Shown: positions 1 through 6,203 of the stretch, in pieces
Layout: every line of letters begins with the position of its first letter
How positions within the stretch are numbered: position 1 is the stretch's first letter
Assembly: GCA_023249695.1 (NCBI GenBank)
Contig: JAHFCD010000092.1
Location: 1-7,609, forward strand
From: Elusimicrobiota bacterium
GTDB taxonomy: Bacteria > Elusimicrobiota > Elusimicrobia > UBA1565 > UBA9628
DNA: 7,609 nucleotides
Reading direction: 5' to 3'
The notes under the pieces: generated by a model
Database searches by the model: none
The model's input: the letters and a program-made list of their open reading frames with translations, nothing else
Told to the model about the DNA's origin: nothing
Translations under genes and position numbers: made by a program

Positions 1-1524
1 GGTGGCCGTCGCGAGCAGCGCGGACAGGGCGAACAGCTCGGCGGGCAGGCCCATCGCGCGCTCGAGCCAGCCGTGCGCGAAGGTCATCAACGGAAGGCTC
101 AGCACGGCCCAGACGGTGAACGAGGCGAGGGCGGTGGTCACGAGCCGCGCGCGCCGCGCCTCGTCCGGCTCGTCGGCGACGAGCTTGCTGGTCGCGAGGG
201 AAAAGCCCAGCATCGGTATGATCTGCAGGTAGGCGGCGGCTGCGATGACCAGGTTCGCGCGGCCGTACTCGGCGGGCCCGAGAAGGCGTCCGGCCAGGAG
301 CTGGGTCAGGAAGGTGGAGACGCGGGCCGCGCCGTAGAGGACGCCGATCCAGCCGATTCCCGACAGCAGGGTCCGGTGGCGGGGCGCGGCGGGCGGGGCG
401 ATGGGGCCGTGCTTGCGGGCGAGATCGACGAGGCCCGTCAGCCGCGCGAAAACGGTTTCCTCGGCGCGCGCGCGCGCCGCCTCGACGCGCTCCCGGCGCC
501 CGTCGTCCCGGTCGAGCGCGCGGGCCGCGGCGACCCATGCGGCGGGAGTCCGGCAGATCGTCAGAACCTCCGACAGCGCCGCGAGGCCGGGCAGGGGGCT
601 CGCGAACACGGGACGGCCCGTCGCCAGGCATTCGAACGTCTTGGCCGGGATTACGCCGCGGTTGTACTCGTCGTTCACGTACGGAAGCAGCAGGGCGTCG
701 CAGTCGGCGAGCATCGCCGGCAGCTCCGAATGCGGATACGCGCCGCGGAACGTCACCGACGGCGGGAGCGGAGGCGGCGGCTCCTTGACCGGGCCGATCA
801 GGTCGACGTCGAAGCCGGCGTCGGCGAGCGCGCGAATCGGCGCGTAGTCGACCGCGCGCCACAGCGTTCCGAAATAGCACAGGCGTCGGCGCGGACGCTC
901 CGGCGGCGGGGCGATGAAGAACGCGCGGCTGACGCCGTGGTGCAGCTCGATGACGTTGGGGTGAAAGGCCTTTTTGTCCTCGTAGAGCGTGCTCGAGGTC
1001 GTGAGCACCAGGCCGGCGCGCGCCATGAGGGCCGCTTCGGTTTCGGCGAGGTTCGGCGGAGGCGAGGGCAGGCCGTAGAAATTGTCGACGCAGTCGTAGA
1101 CCACGAGCGACGGGGAGAGGCGGTCAAGAAGCGCCAAGGTCGTCGCCGTCGGCAGGTAGGCGAAGACCACGGGGCCGCGGCGCAGGCCGCGGTCGTGCAG
1201 GAGATCGGCGAGGCGCGGGGCCAGCAAAGCGGCGTTGGCTTCGCGGAACAGACGCCGCGTCGGCGGGAGGACGAGGGGGCTGATCACGGAGATCCCTTTG
1301 GGCACGCGCGCGTGGCGCGCGCGTCCGCCCTCCCAGGCCCGGCGCAGGCGGCCCGTCATGCGCCCGAGGTCCCGCCACCGGGGCTCGCGGAAGCCGGTGT
1401 TCTCCACGAAAAAAACGCGATGGCCGGCCCGCGCCCACTGCGCGGCGAAGGCGTGATGGCGCTGCCAGGTCGCGTCCCACTCCACGCTGGAGAGGATGAC
1501 GACGTCGAAGGGGCGCTCGGTCAT
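1..1524 (-). CDS. GT-B glycosyltransferase fused to Wzx-like flippase (3' end beyond window)
   Basis: One uninterrupted frame of 508 codons, open at the window edge. Residues 1-365 look like a GT-B glycosyltransferase (GT4 style, resembling TuaH-like proteins). SSVEWDATWQRHH lies at 13-25, VVYDCVDNF at 141-149, a CYFGT strand at 216-220 opens the C-terminal Rossmann half, and NRGVIPAKTFECLATGRPV at 288-306 is the nucleotide-sugar-binding region with its conserved Glu. Residues 366-385 form a Pro/Ala/Arg linker. From about 386 the protein becomes hydrophobic like the start of a MOP-superfamily flippase: helix 1 at 388-410, the loop AGRLLGPAEYGR at 411-422, helix 2 about 424-450, helix 3 about 461-485, and a fourth starting near 492. 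The presumed role is to add a sugar to a lipid-linked glycan on the inner face of the membrane and, in the same polypeptide, export that glycan. The ATG overlaps the deacetylase stop as ATGA. The fusion is seen; the coupled function is inferred. Confidence 0.85.
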   Translation of the reverse strand, partial: MTERPFDVVILSSVEWDATWQRHHAFAAQWARAGHRVFFVENTGFREPRWRDLGRMTGRLRRAWEGGRARHARVPKGISVISPLVLPPTRRLFREANAALLAPRLADLLHDRGLRRGPVVFAYLPTATTLALLDRLSPSLVVYDCVDNFYGLPSPPPNLAETEAALMARAGLVLTTSSTLYEDKKAFHPNVIELHHGVSRAFFIAPPPERPRRRLCYFGTLWRAVDYAPIRALADAGFDVDLIGPVKEPPPPLPPSVTFRGAYPHSELPAMLADCDALLLPYVNDEYNRGVIPAKTFECLATGRPVFASPLPGLAALSEVLTICRTPAAWVAAARALDRDDGRRERVEAARARAEETVFARLTGLVDLARKHGPIAPPAAPRHRTLLSGIGWIGVLYGAARVSTFLTQLLAGRLLGPAEYGRANLVIAAAAYLQIIPMLGFSLATSKLVADEPDEARRARLVTTALASFTVWAVLSLPLMTFAHGWLERAMGLPAELFALSALLATAT

Positions 1525-2285
1525 TTTTTCGCGGGGTCGCCCTGCCGGAGGGCGAACCAATCCCAGGTTCCGGAGGCCTTGCCGGCGAAGTCGCGCTCGT
1601 CGTCGAAGCCGACGATCTCGGTGCGCTTGAGCAGAAGCGGATTCCGGTCCGGTCCGTTGGAGCCGTACAGCGAGCAGCCGGCGCGGACGAAGCCCGCGGC
1701 GCGCGCCGCGTCCGCGGTCCGGGCCGAGGCCGCGCCGTGAGGCCAGGTCATGACCGTCACCGGCCGTCCGAGGGCCTCCTCGAGCCGGCGGCGGGACTCC
1801 GACAGCTCGCGGGACAATCGCGCGTCGTCCGCCGAATCGAGGCGCGCGTGCGTGAGGCCGTGCGCGCCGATCTCGCAGCCGGGGACGCGCGCGAGCTCCT
1901 TCAATTCCGGCCAGGAGAGGTGAGGGCGGCCGGCGTCGAGCAGCCCCGGCGTGACGCAGACGGAAAAGGGAAGGGAAAGCCCCGCGAGAATCGGCGCCGC
2001 CGTCGTCAGCGTGTCGAGATAGCCGTCGTCGAAGGTCACGGCGATCTCGGCGCCGCCGTCGAGCCTCGCGCCGCCGAGCGAGACGGGCGCGCCGAACCGC
2101 CCCGATGCGATCAGCGCCATCTGACGCGCGAAGACCGCGGCCGAGGTGCTCAGGCCGTACGGATCACCGGGGATCGCCGGGCCGACCGAGTGATAGCCGA
2201 GCACGCGCAGGCCGGCGCCCGCAGGCGCGGCGAACGCCTCGCGCGCGCGCGCGACGGCCCTCCAGAGGCGGTGGGTCCCGCTCAC
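1521..2285 (-). CDS. NodB-type polysaccharide deacetylase
   Basis: A 254-residue protein of the carbohydrate esterase 4 (NodB homology) family, metal-dependent enzymes that remove N-acetyl groups from sugars. VLGYHSVGP at 28-36 is the usual opening of this domain in surface-polysaccharide loci. Motif 1 is TFDDG at 84-88 (catalytic Asp and metal Asp), motif 2 is HGLTH at 142-146 (the two metal His), and WPHG at 181-184 sits where the Pro-containing motif 3 is expected. No signal peptide is evident, so it is cytoplasmic or exported in an unknown way. I chose the GTG at 2285 because it forms a GTGA overlap with the preceding FemAB-like gene, like the other junctions here. An upstream ATG at 2360 would add 25 Arg/Pro-rich residues overlapping that gene. 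Family members beside FemAB-like genes are known in PEP-CTERM-associated exopolysaccharide loci. The substrate is unknown. Confidence 0.9.
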   Translation of the reverse strand: MSGTHRLWRAVARAREAFAAPAGAGLRVLGYHSVGPAIPGDPYGLSTSAAVFARQMALIASGRFGAPVSLGGARLDGGAEIAVTFDDGYLDTLTTAAPILAGLSLPFSVCVTPGLLDAGRPHLSWPELKELARVPGCEIGAHGLTHARLDSADDARLSRELSESRRRLEEALGRPVTVMTWPHGAASARTADAARAAGFVRAGCSLYGSNGPDRNPLLLKRTEIVGFDDERDFAGKASGTWDWFALRQGDPAKK

Positions 2286-3319
2286 TGGAGGGAGTCTCGG
2301 CGCGCGAACAGGGCGGCGTCGAAGGCGCGGGCGAGCCACGGCGTCGTCGCCCACTGCCACTCGCCCAAGGTCTCGACGGGCGGCACGCCCAGGCCTCTCT
2401 TGAAGTTGAAGACGCCGGGATTCTCGGCGGGGTCGATGCCGGTCAGGTCGAAAACCTCGACGCCCATTTCCTTGAGGCGGCCCATCGCCCGCCAGTACAT
2501 CGCGTTGGGAAGGTTGAGGCGCAAGCCGTGCTCGTTGGCCGAGGACAGCGCGAACCAGGCGCGGCCGCCGTGGATCCAGACCGCCCCGCCGCAGCCGTCG
2601 GCCCCGGCGGCGGAGACGATGAAGAACAGGATCGACTCGCCGAGGATCTCCGTCATGCGCTCGAGGTCCGCCACCGACAGGCGCTGGCCCTCGAGGCCTT
2701 TACGCGAGCACAGCGCGTCGTGCAGGGGCTGATAGCGGCGCAGCAGCTCCGGGCTCCGGCCGAATTCGACGACGGCGCCGGCTTTCTCGGCGCGGTTGAG
2801 CTGGTTGCGCCAGTTTCTCTCGAATCCGCTTCGGATGTCCTCGAGGGGCTTCGTCAGGTCGGCGCGGTAGGTCAGCCCGGTGCCCAGCGGCGAGAGCGGC
2901 CGGGAGAAGCCCGCCGCCCGCACGATCAGCTGGGCGTCGAGATCCATCGCGACGTCGAAGTTGAGGCGTATGATCGCGCGGCCGCGGGAGCGGCCGCGCT
3001 CCTTGAGCCCGTCGAGAAAGTCCTTGAGCGATGAGAGATCCTGGCCGCGCGTGAGCCCCTTGCGGTACAGCGGGCCGCCGTTGACCCACAGCAGGGATCC
3101 CGCGCCGAGCGGGAGACGGCGCTCGAGGATCAGCGCGGCGGCGAGCGGCGTCGGGCCGTTGAAGATCGCCGCGTGGGCGGGAGTCCAGGCGCCGGTCTTG
3201 AGGCGGCCCCAGGCATGGGTCTGGCGTATGTGGCGGTCCTCGAACGACGAGACCCAGCCGTCCCAGTCGCGGGCCGCGGCGTCCGGAGTCACGATTTCCC
3301 AGCGCAGACCGTTCACCAT
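2282..3319 (-). CDS. FemAB-like (GNAT-fold) acyl/aminoacyl transferase
   Basis: A 345-residue protein of the FemAB/GNAT-like superfamily. Classical members add amino acids from aminoacyl-tRNA to the peptidoglycan bridge; relatives occur in exopolysaccharide loci, where the acceptor is not established. Family marks: IRQTHAWGRLK at 31-41 (the early Gln...Trp-Gly...Lys segment), FERNWRNQLNRAEKAG at 166-181 (Arg/Asn-rich helix), GGAVWIHGGRAWFALSSAN at 244-262 (core beta strands of the second GNAT domain), and FDLTGIDPAENPGVFNFKRGLG at 290-311 (Asp...Gly...Phe-Lys-x-Gly-hydrophobic signature). There is no coiled-coil insertion of the kind found in true FemA, which fits the shorter non-staphylococcal branch. 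The start is ATG at 3319 (7-base overlap with the aminotransferase, ATGGTGA) or GTG at 3316 (4-base GTGA overlap); the difference is one residue. Its neighbours suggest a sugar amino group as acceptor, which is inference. Confidence 0.85.
   Translation of the reverse strand: MVNGLRWEIVTPDAAARDWDGWVSSFEDRHIRQTHAWGRLKTGAWTPAHAAIFNGPTPLAAALILERRLPLGAGSLLWVNGGPLYRKGLTRGQDLSSLKDFLDGLKERGRSRGRAIIRLNFDVAMDLDAQLIVRAAGFSRPLSPLGTGLTYRADLTKPLEDIRSGFERNWRNQLNRAEKAGAVVEFGRSPELLRRYQPLHDALCSRKGLEGQRLSVADLERMTEILGESILFFIVSAAGADGCGGAVWIHGGRAWFALSSANEHGLRLNLPNAMYWRAMGRLKEMGVEVFDLTGIDPAENPGVFNFKRGLGVPPVETLGEWQWATTPWLARAFDAALFARRDSLQ
2976..2999. repeat. Perfect 10-bp inverted repeat with 4-base loop
   Basis: The arms GCGCGGCCGC and GCGGCCGCGC flank the loop GGGA, giving an all-G/C hairpin inside the FemAB-like gene. 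On the coding strand it covers the Arg/Gly-rich residues 107-115, so it may only reflect GC-rich arginine codons. No U-tract follows on either strand, so it is not an intrinsic terminator. Confidence 0.6.
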
Positions 3320-4347
3320 AGAAAGTGGGCGAGATAGACGTCGTGGTAATGCGCGGGCGCGGCCGCGCGCACCGCTCCCGGCAGGTCGGGCCAGGGCAGG
3401 ACGCTGAGGCCGAGCCGGCGAAACGCCTCGTAGGCGGCCTCGGCCGCGGCCGGCGCCGCGCGGAACGCGAAGGCGTAGGGAACGACCCGGTCCGGCAAGG
3501 ACGGGAAAACCGGGGCGAGCCCCAACTCGCGCGCGGTCCCGGCGCACAGCTCGTACAGCGCCCGGCGGCGCGTCCGTTCGCCGGCTTCGTCGCCGCAGGT
3601 CAGCGGCCCGGCGAGCGCGGCGCTCGGGGCGGCGTCCCCGAGAGGCTCGGCCTCGCTGCCCTCGCGGCCGAGGCGGTCGCGCCAATCGAAGCCGCGCGCG
3701 GCGCGCAGGGCCTCCAAGAGTCCGCGCGCGGTCCGCGCTCCCGTCGCCGCGAGGAGAGGGCGAGCGGCGGCTTTCAGGCACGAGCGGGCCGATCCCCTTC
3801 CGAGGGCTTCCGACGCGGCGGGAAGTCTTCGCGCGGGAGACGGGGCGGACACGATCAAGGCTCCGCCGTCGGAGAGCGGCAAGGTTTTGCGCGGACTCAG
3901 CACGCCGAAATCGGCGCGCGCGCCCAGGAGGCGGCCGTCCGCGTCGCGCGAGAACAAAGCGTGGCTGGCGTCCTCGATGATCGCGGCCCCGGTGCGCAAC
4001 GCGTAGGCGCGAAACGGCGCGAGGTCGGCGGGAAAACCGAAGAAATCGACGGCGAGGACCGCCTGGGCCCGCGGCCACAGCGCGTTGTCCGAGTCGGGCT
4101 GAAGATCGGGGCCGACCGAGTAGAACACGGTCCGGCCGCCCGCGGCGGGCACGGCGGACAGGACCTCGCGGCAGAAGAAGCCGGGGATCAGCACCGGGCC
4201 GCCCCCGGCGGCGCGGATCGCGGCGGCGAGCGCGTGGCGGCCGTAGCGGTAGAAACGAACCTCCGCCGGCGCGTAAAGATCGGCGAGCCGCCACGGCGCC
4301 GCGGCCGCCGGGGGCATATAAACGCTGCGCGTAAGCGCGGCGCTCAT
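3313..4347 (-). CDS. DegT/DnrJ/EryC1-type PLP sugar aminotransferase-like protein
   Basis: A 344-residue protein with the fold-type I layout of the DegT/DnrJ/EryC1/StrS family, which transfers an amino group (usually from glutamate) to keto-sugar nucleotides. RYGRHAL at 34-40 starts the domain and VLIPGFFCREV at 52-62 corresponds to the strand and helix that hold the PLP phosphate. IIEDASHA at 123-130 is the conserved Asp/His PLP-contact segment, and SPRKTLPLSDGGALI at 151-165 carries the expected Schiff-base lysine, K154. The C-terminal half is weakly conserved, Ala/Arg-rich and shorter than the usual family length of about 370-400, so it may be a divergent branch; a non-aminating role cannot be excluded. 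The ATG at 4347 overlaps the glycosyltransferase stop as ATGA. A longer in-frame start at 4494 would add 49 Arg/Pro-rich residues inside the neighbour and is rejected. It lies directly before the FemAB-like gene. Confidence 0.8.
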   Translation of the reverse strand: MSAALTRSVYMPPAAAAPWRLADLYAPAEVRFYRYGRHALAAAIRAAGGGPVLIPGFFCREVLSAVPAAGGRTVFYSVGPDLQPDSDNALWPRAQAVLAVDFFGFPADLAPFRAYALRTGAAIIEDASHALFSRDADGRLLGARADFGVLSPRKTLPLSDGGALIVSAPSPARRLPAASEALGRGSARSCLKAAARPLLAATGARTARGLLEALRAARGFDWRDRLGREGSEAEPLGDAAPSAALAGPLTCGDEAGERTRRRALYELCAGTARELGLAPVFPSLPDRVVPYAFAFRAAPAAAEAAYEAFRRLGLSVLPWPDLPGAVRAAAPAHYHDVYLAHFLW

Positions 4348-5252
4348 CGCGCGGCTCCGCCCGGCAGCAGGCACAGCGCCGCGACCGCGAGGTTCTTGGG
4401 ATCCCACGGGCATTCGGCGACGGCGCGCGCGGCGTAGCGCCGGGCGGCGGAGAGGTCGCCTTGCGCGCGCAGGCGCTGGGCCGCCGAGCGGCACATCACG
4501 CCGAGGCGGCGGCGCATGCGCCGCCGCGCGCGCGCGTCCGGGTTCGGGAAGCTGCGGAAGTGGTCGCGCAGGAGGTGCTCGAGGTTCGTGTTATGGTAGA
4601 CGATCCGGTTGGAGGCCGCGGACTCGACGAGCTGATACTCCCCCAGGACCGCGTCGAGGAAGCGGATGCGTCCGATCCGCGCCAGGCGCATCCAGAGATC
4701 GTAATCCTCGACGGTGTTGAACTCCGGATCCTCGCGGAAAAGCCCGGCCTCGAGGAGCTTCGCCTTGCGGACCGTCGTCGCCGACGGCGACAGCGCGTTG
4801 CCCTCGAACAGGAGGCGCTCGTACATGTTCTCGACGAGGGGGCCGTTGTGCGACACGCGCACGAGCGCCCCGTCCTTGACGATGTTCTCGTCGTGGCACA
4901 CCACGTCGGCCTCGGGATGCGCGTCGAATTCGGCCAGGGTCCGCGCGAGCTTGTCGGGAAACCACAGGTCGTCGTGGTCGAGGAAGGCGACGAGGTCCGC
5001 CTCGGCGGCGCGGATGCCGGTGTTCCGCGCCCCGGCGATCTTTTTGTTCTCCTGCTTGAGGCAGCGCCCGCGCAGGCCCTTCTCCTTCAGGAAGCGGTCC
5101 ACAATGAGTTGCGTGTCATCGGAGGATCCGTCGTCGACGACGATGAGTTCGTAGTCGGTGAAGGTCTGCGCCGCGACCGTCGCCAGGGTCTTCTCGATGA
5201 AGGCGGCCGCGTTCCAGGCCGGGACGACGATGGACACCCGCGGCGCGGCCAT
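4344..5252 (-). CDS. Family 2 (GT-A) glycosyltransferase
   Basis: A 302-residue inverting glycosyltransferase with a GT-A fold. It should add one sugar from a nucleotide donor to a lipid-linked glycan at the cytoplasmic face of the membrane. VSIVVPAWNAAAFIEKTL at 6-23 opens the domain. VVDDGSSDDT at 38-47 binds the nucleotide, AGARNTGI at 73-80 is the usual Arg/Asn segment, and FLDHDDLW at 90-97 holds the metal-binding Asp motif. VEDYDLWMRL at 181-190 holds the catalytic-base ED motif followed by the D-x-W typical of this branch. After residue 225 the tail is helical with an Arg-rich stretch (RARRRMRRRL, 241-250), then a TPR-like helix pair (about 255-280), and no membrane segment. The start codon shares one base with the preceding stop (TAATG). 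Donor and acceptor sugars cannot be read from the sequence. Confidence 0.93.
   Translation of the reverse strand: MAAPRVSIVVPAWNAAAFIEKTLATVAAQTFTDYELIVVDDGSSDDTQLIVDRFLKEKGLRGRCLKQENKKIAGARNTGIRAAEADLVAFLDHDDLWFPDKLARTLAEFDAHPEADVVCHDENIVKDGALVRVSHNGPLVENMYERLLFEGNALSPSATTVRKAKLLEAGLFREDPEFNTVEDYDLWMRLARIGRIRFLDAVLGEYQLVESAASNRIVYHNTNLEHLLRDHFRSFPNPDARARRRMRRRLGVMCRSAAQRLRAQGDLSAARRYAARAVAECPWDPKNLAVAALCLLPGGAAR
4506..4527. repeat. Perfect 22-bp palindrome
   Basis: The sequence is symmetrical about an AT centre at 4516/4517, each half being GCGGCGGCGCA or its complement, followed by an alternating CG run to 4536. It lies in the glycosyltransferase 2 gene where the protein reads Arg-Arg-Arg-Met-Arg-Arg-Arg. 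The simplest explanation is repeated CGC arginine codons around one ATG. Confidence 0.6.
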
Positions 5253-6166
5253 TACGCCCTCGCGGCCATCGCGGCCTTCATCGCCTCGAGGCCCTCGCGG
5301 ACCCCCATCGGGCGCACGCCGAGCTCGCGCGCCATGCGCGTCGTGACGAAGGTCGTGTTCTTCGGGCGGGGCGCGATGCCCGGGAAGGCCTTGCTCGTGA
5401 CGGGCTTGACCAGCGCCGCGTCGAGGCCGAAGGCGGCGGCGACCGCGAGCGCGAACTGGTAGCGGTCCACCTCGTCGCGCCCGGCGAGATGGAAGATCCC
5501 CGACGGGCGCTTGGCGATCGCGGCCCACAGCGCGTGGCCGCAGGAGATGTTGTAGAGGGGATTCTCGTGCACGTCGGTGACCATCGAGACCGTCTCGCCC
5601 TTGAGCAGCTTCTCGTAGATCCAGGTCGCCGGGTTCGGGCGCGTGACCGCGTGGTTCCAGCCGTACATCAGGATCGGGCGCACGATCGTCCAGCGCTGCA
5701 GCGTCTCCTGGACCAGGCGCTCGCACTCGACCTTCAGGCGTCCGTACTGGTTGATCGGGTGGACGGGATCGGTCTCGCGGTAGGGCGCCTTCTTGCCGTC
5801 GAAGACCGCGTTCGTGGACACGTAGATCAGGTGGGTGTCCGCGCGCCGCGCCGCCGAGGTCACGTTCAGCGTGCCCACGATGTTGGACTCGAGACTCTCG
5901 GCGTAGTGGTTCTCGACATAGTCCACGCTCGCGATGCCGGCCGCGTGCACGACGGCGTCGAAGCGCCGGCGCGCGAACAGGCGGTCGACGGCGCGCTTGT
6001 CGCGGATGTCGAGGATCAGATGGGTCGCCTTGGAGCCGGTGACCTTGTAGGCGCGCTGGTGGAGGCTCACGACGCGCCAGCCGGACGGCATCGTTTCCTC
6101 GAGCCCCTTGCCGAGGAGCCCGGTTCCGCCGGTCACGAGAACGGTCTTTCCTGGAGTGCGCGTCAT
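5252..6166 (-). CDS. RmlD-like NAD(P)-dependent sugar-nucleotide reductase (extended SDR)
   Basis: A 304-residue extended short-chain dehydrogenase/reductase closest in style to RmlD/RfbD, the dTDP-4-dehydrorhamnose reductase. VTGGTGLLGKGL at 11-22 is the nucleotide-binding glycine motif, DIRD at 53-56 is the usual Asp segment, and VVHAAGIASVD at 72-82 is the NAG-like strand. STNAVFDGKKAPYRETD at 117-133 matches the RmlD-type S-T-x-x-V-F-D-G motif, and YGRLKVE at 141-147 is the catalytic Tyr141/Lys145 pair. The length matches RmlD (about 290-300). It should reduce a 4-keto or similar nucleotide sugar in the cytoplasm. The other three dTDP-rhamnose genes are not in this window, so rhamnose is only one possibility; an epimerase/dehydratase role is another. 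It is the first gene of the leftward unit and has no Shine-Dalgarno sequence before its ATG. Confidence 0.88.
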   Translation of the reverse strand: MTRTPGKTVLVTGGTGLLGKGLEETMPSGWRVVSLHQRAYKVTGSKATHLILDIRDKRAVDRLFARRRFDAVVHAAGIASVDYVENHYAESLESNIVGTLNVTSAARRADTHLIYVSTNAVFDGKKAPYRETDPVHPINQYGRLKVECERLVQETLQRWTIVRPILMYGWNHAVTRPNPATWIYEKLLKGETVSMVTDVHENPLYNISCGHALWAAIAKRPSGIFHLAGRDEVDRYQFALAVAAAFGLDAALVKPVTSKAFPGIAPRPKNTTFVTTRMARELGVRPMGVREGLEAMKAAMAARA

Positions 6167-6183
6167 GGGTGGGACTGGCGGCG

Positions 6184-6189
6184 ATTATA
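6184..6189 (-). promoter_or_regulatory. Candidate -10 box (TATAAT) of the leftward operon
   Basis: The minus strand reads a perfect TATAAT here, an AT-rich island in otherwise very GC-rich DNA. It lies in the 37-base gap between the divergent genes and about 18 bases before the ATG of the RmlD-like gene. No good -35 element is found at 16-18 bases spacing (the minus strand gives GGAGCA at 6212-6207). A start about 7 bases downstream of the box would leave a leader of only about 11 bases with no Shine-Dalgarno, so the first gene may be read from a near-leaderless message. Position and match are seen; promoter activity is inferred. Confidence 0.45.
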
Positions 6190-6203
6190 CGATTTTCGGT
6201 AGT

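Noticed and set aside
464..477. Alternating GC runs, also at 2240-2253 and 4525-4536, as possible regulatory Z-DNA
   Set aside because: They encode Ala-Arg alternations with GCG/CGC codons in several genes and are best explained by composition.
73..1740. A 555-codon plus-strand open frame opposite the glycosyltransferase-flippase gene
   Set aside because: The translation is Arg/Gly/Glu-rich with no family motif. It is the exact complement of a frame with clear glycosyltransferase motifs and arises from GC-rich third positions.
1737..3034. Overlapping plus-strand open frames opposite the deacetylase and FemAB-like genes
   Set aside because: Low-complexity Arg/Ala/Pro translations with no recognisable domains, opposite genes with strong family motifs.
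3320..4294. Extended N terminus for the FemAB-like protein, 325 residues longer
   Set aside because: The extra part is an Arg/Pro-rich reading of the aminotransferase gene in another frame, and a start at the gene junction gives a normal FemAB length.
3325..5462. Plus-strand open frames of 370 and 333 codons opposite the aminotransferase, GT2 and reductase genes
   Set aside because: Shadow frames: Arg/Gly/Val-rich and without motifs.
5489..6202. A plus-strand 237-codon frame opposite the reductase
   Set aside because: It is opposite the motif-bearing RmlD-like frame and consists of Arg/Val/Asp-rich sequence typical of antisense translation.
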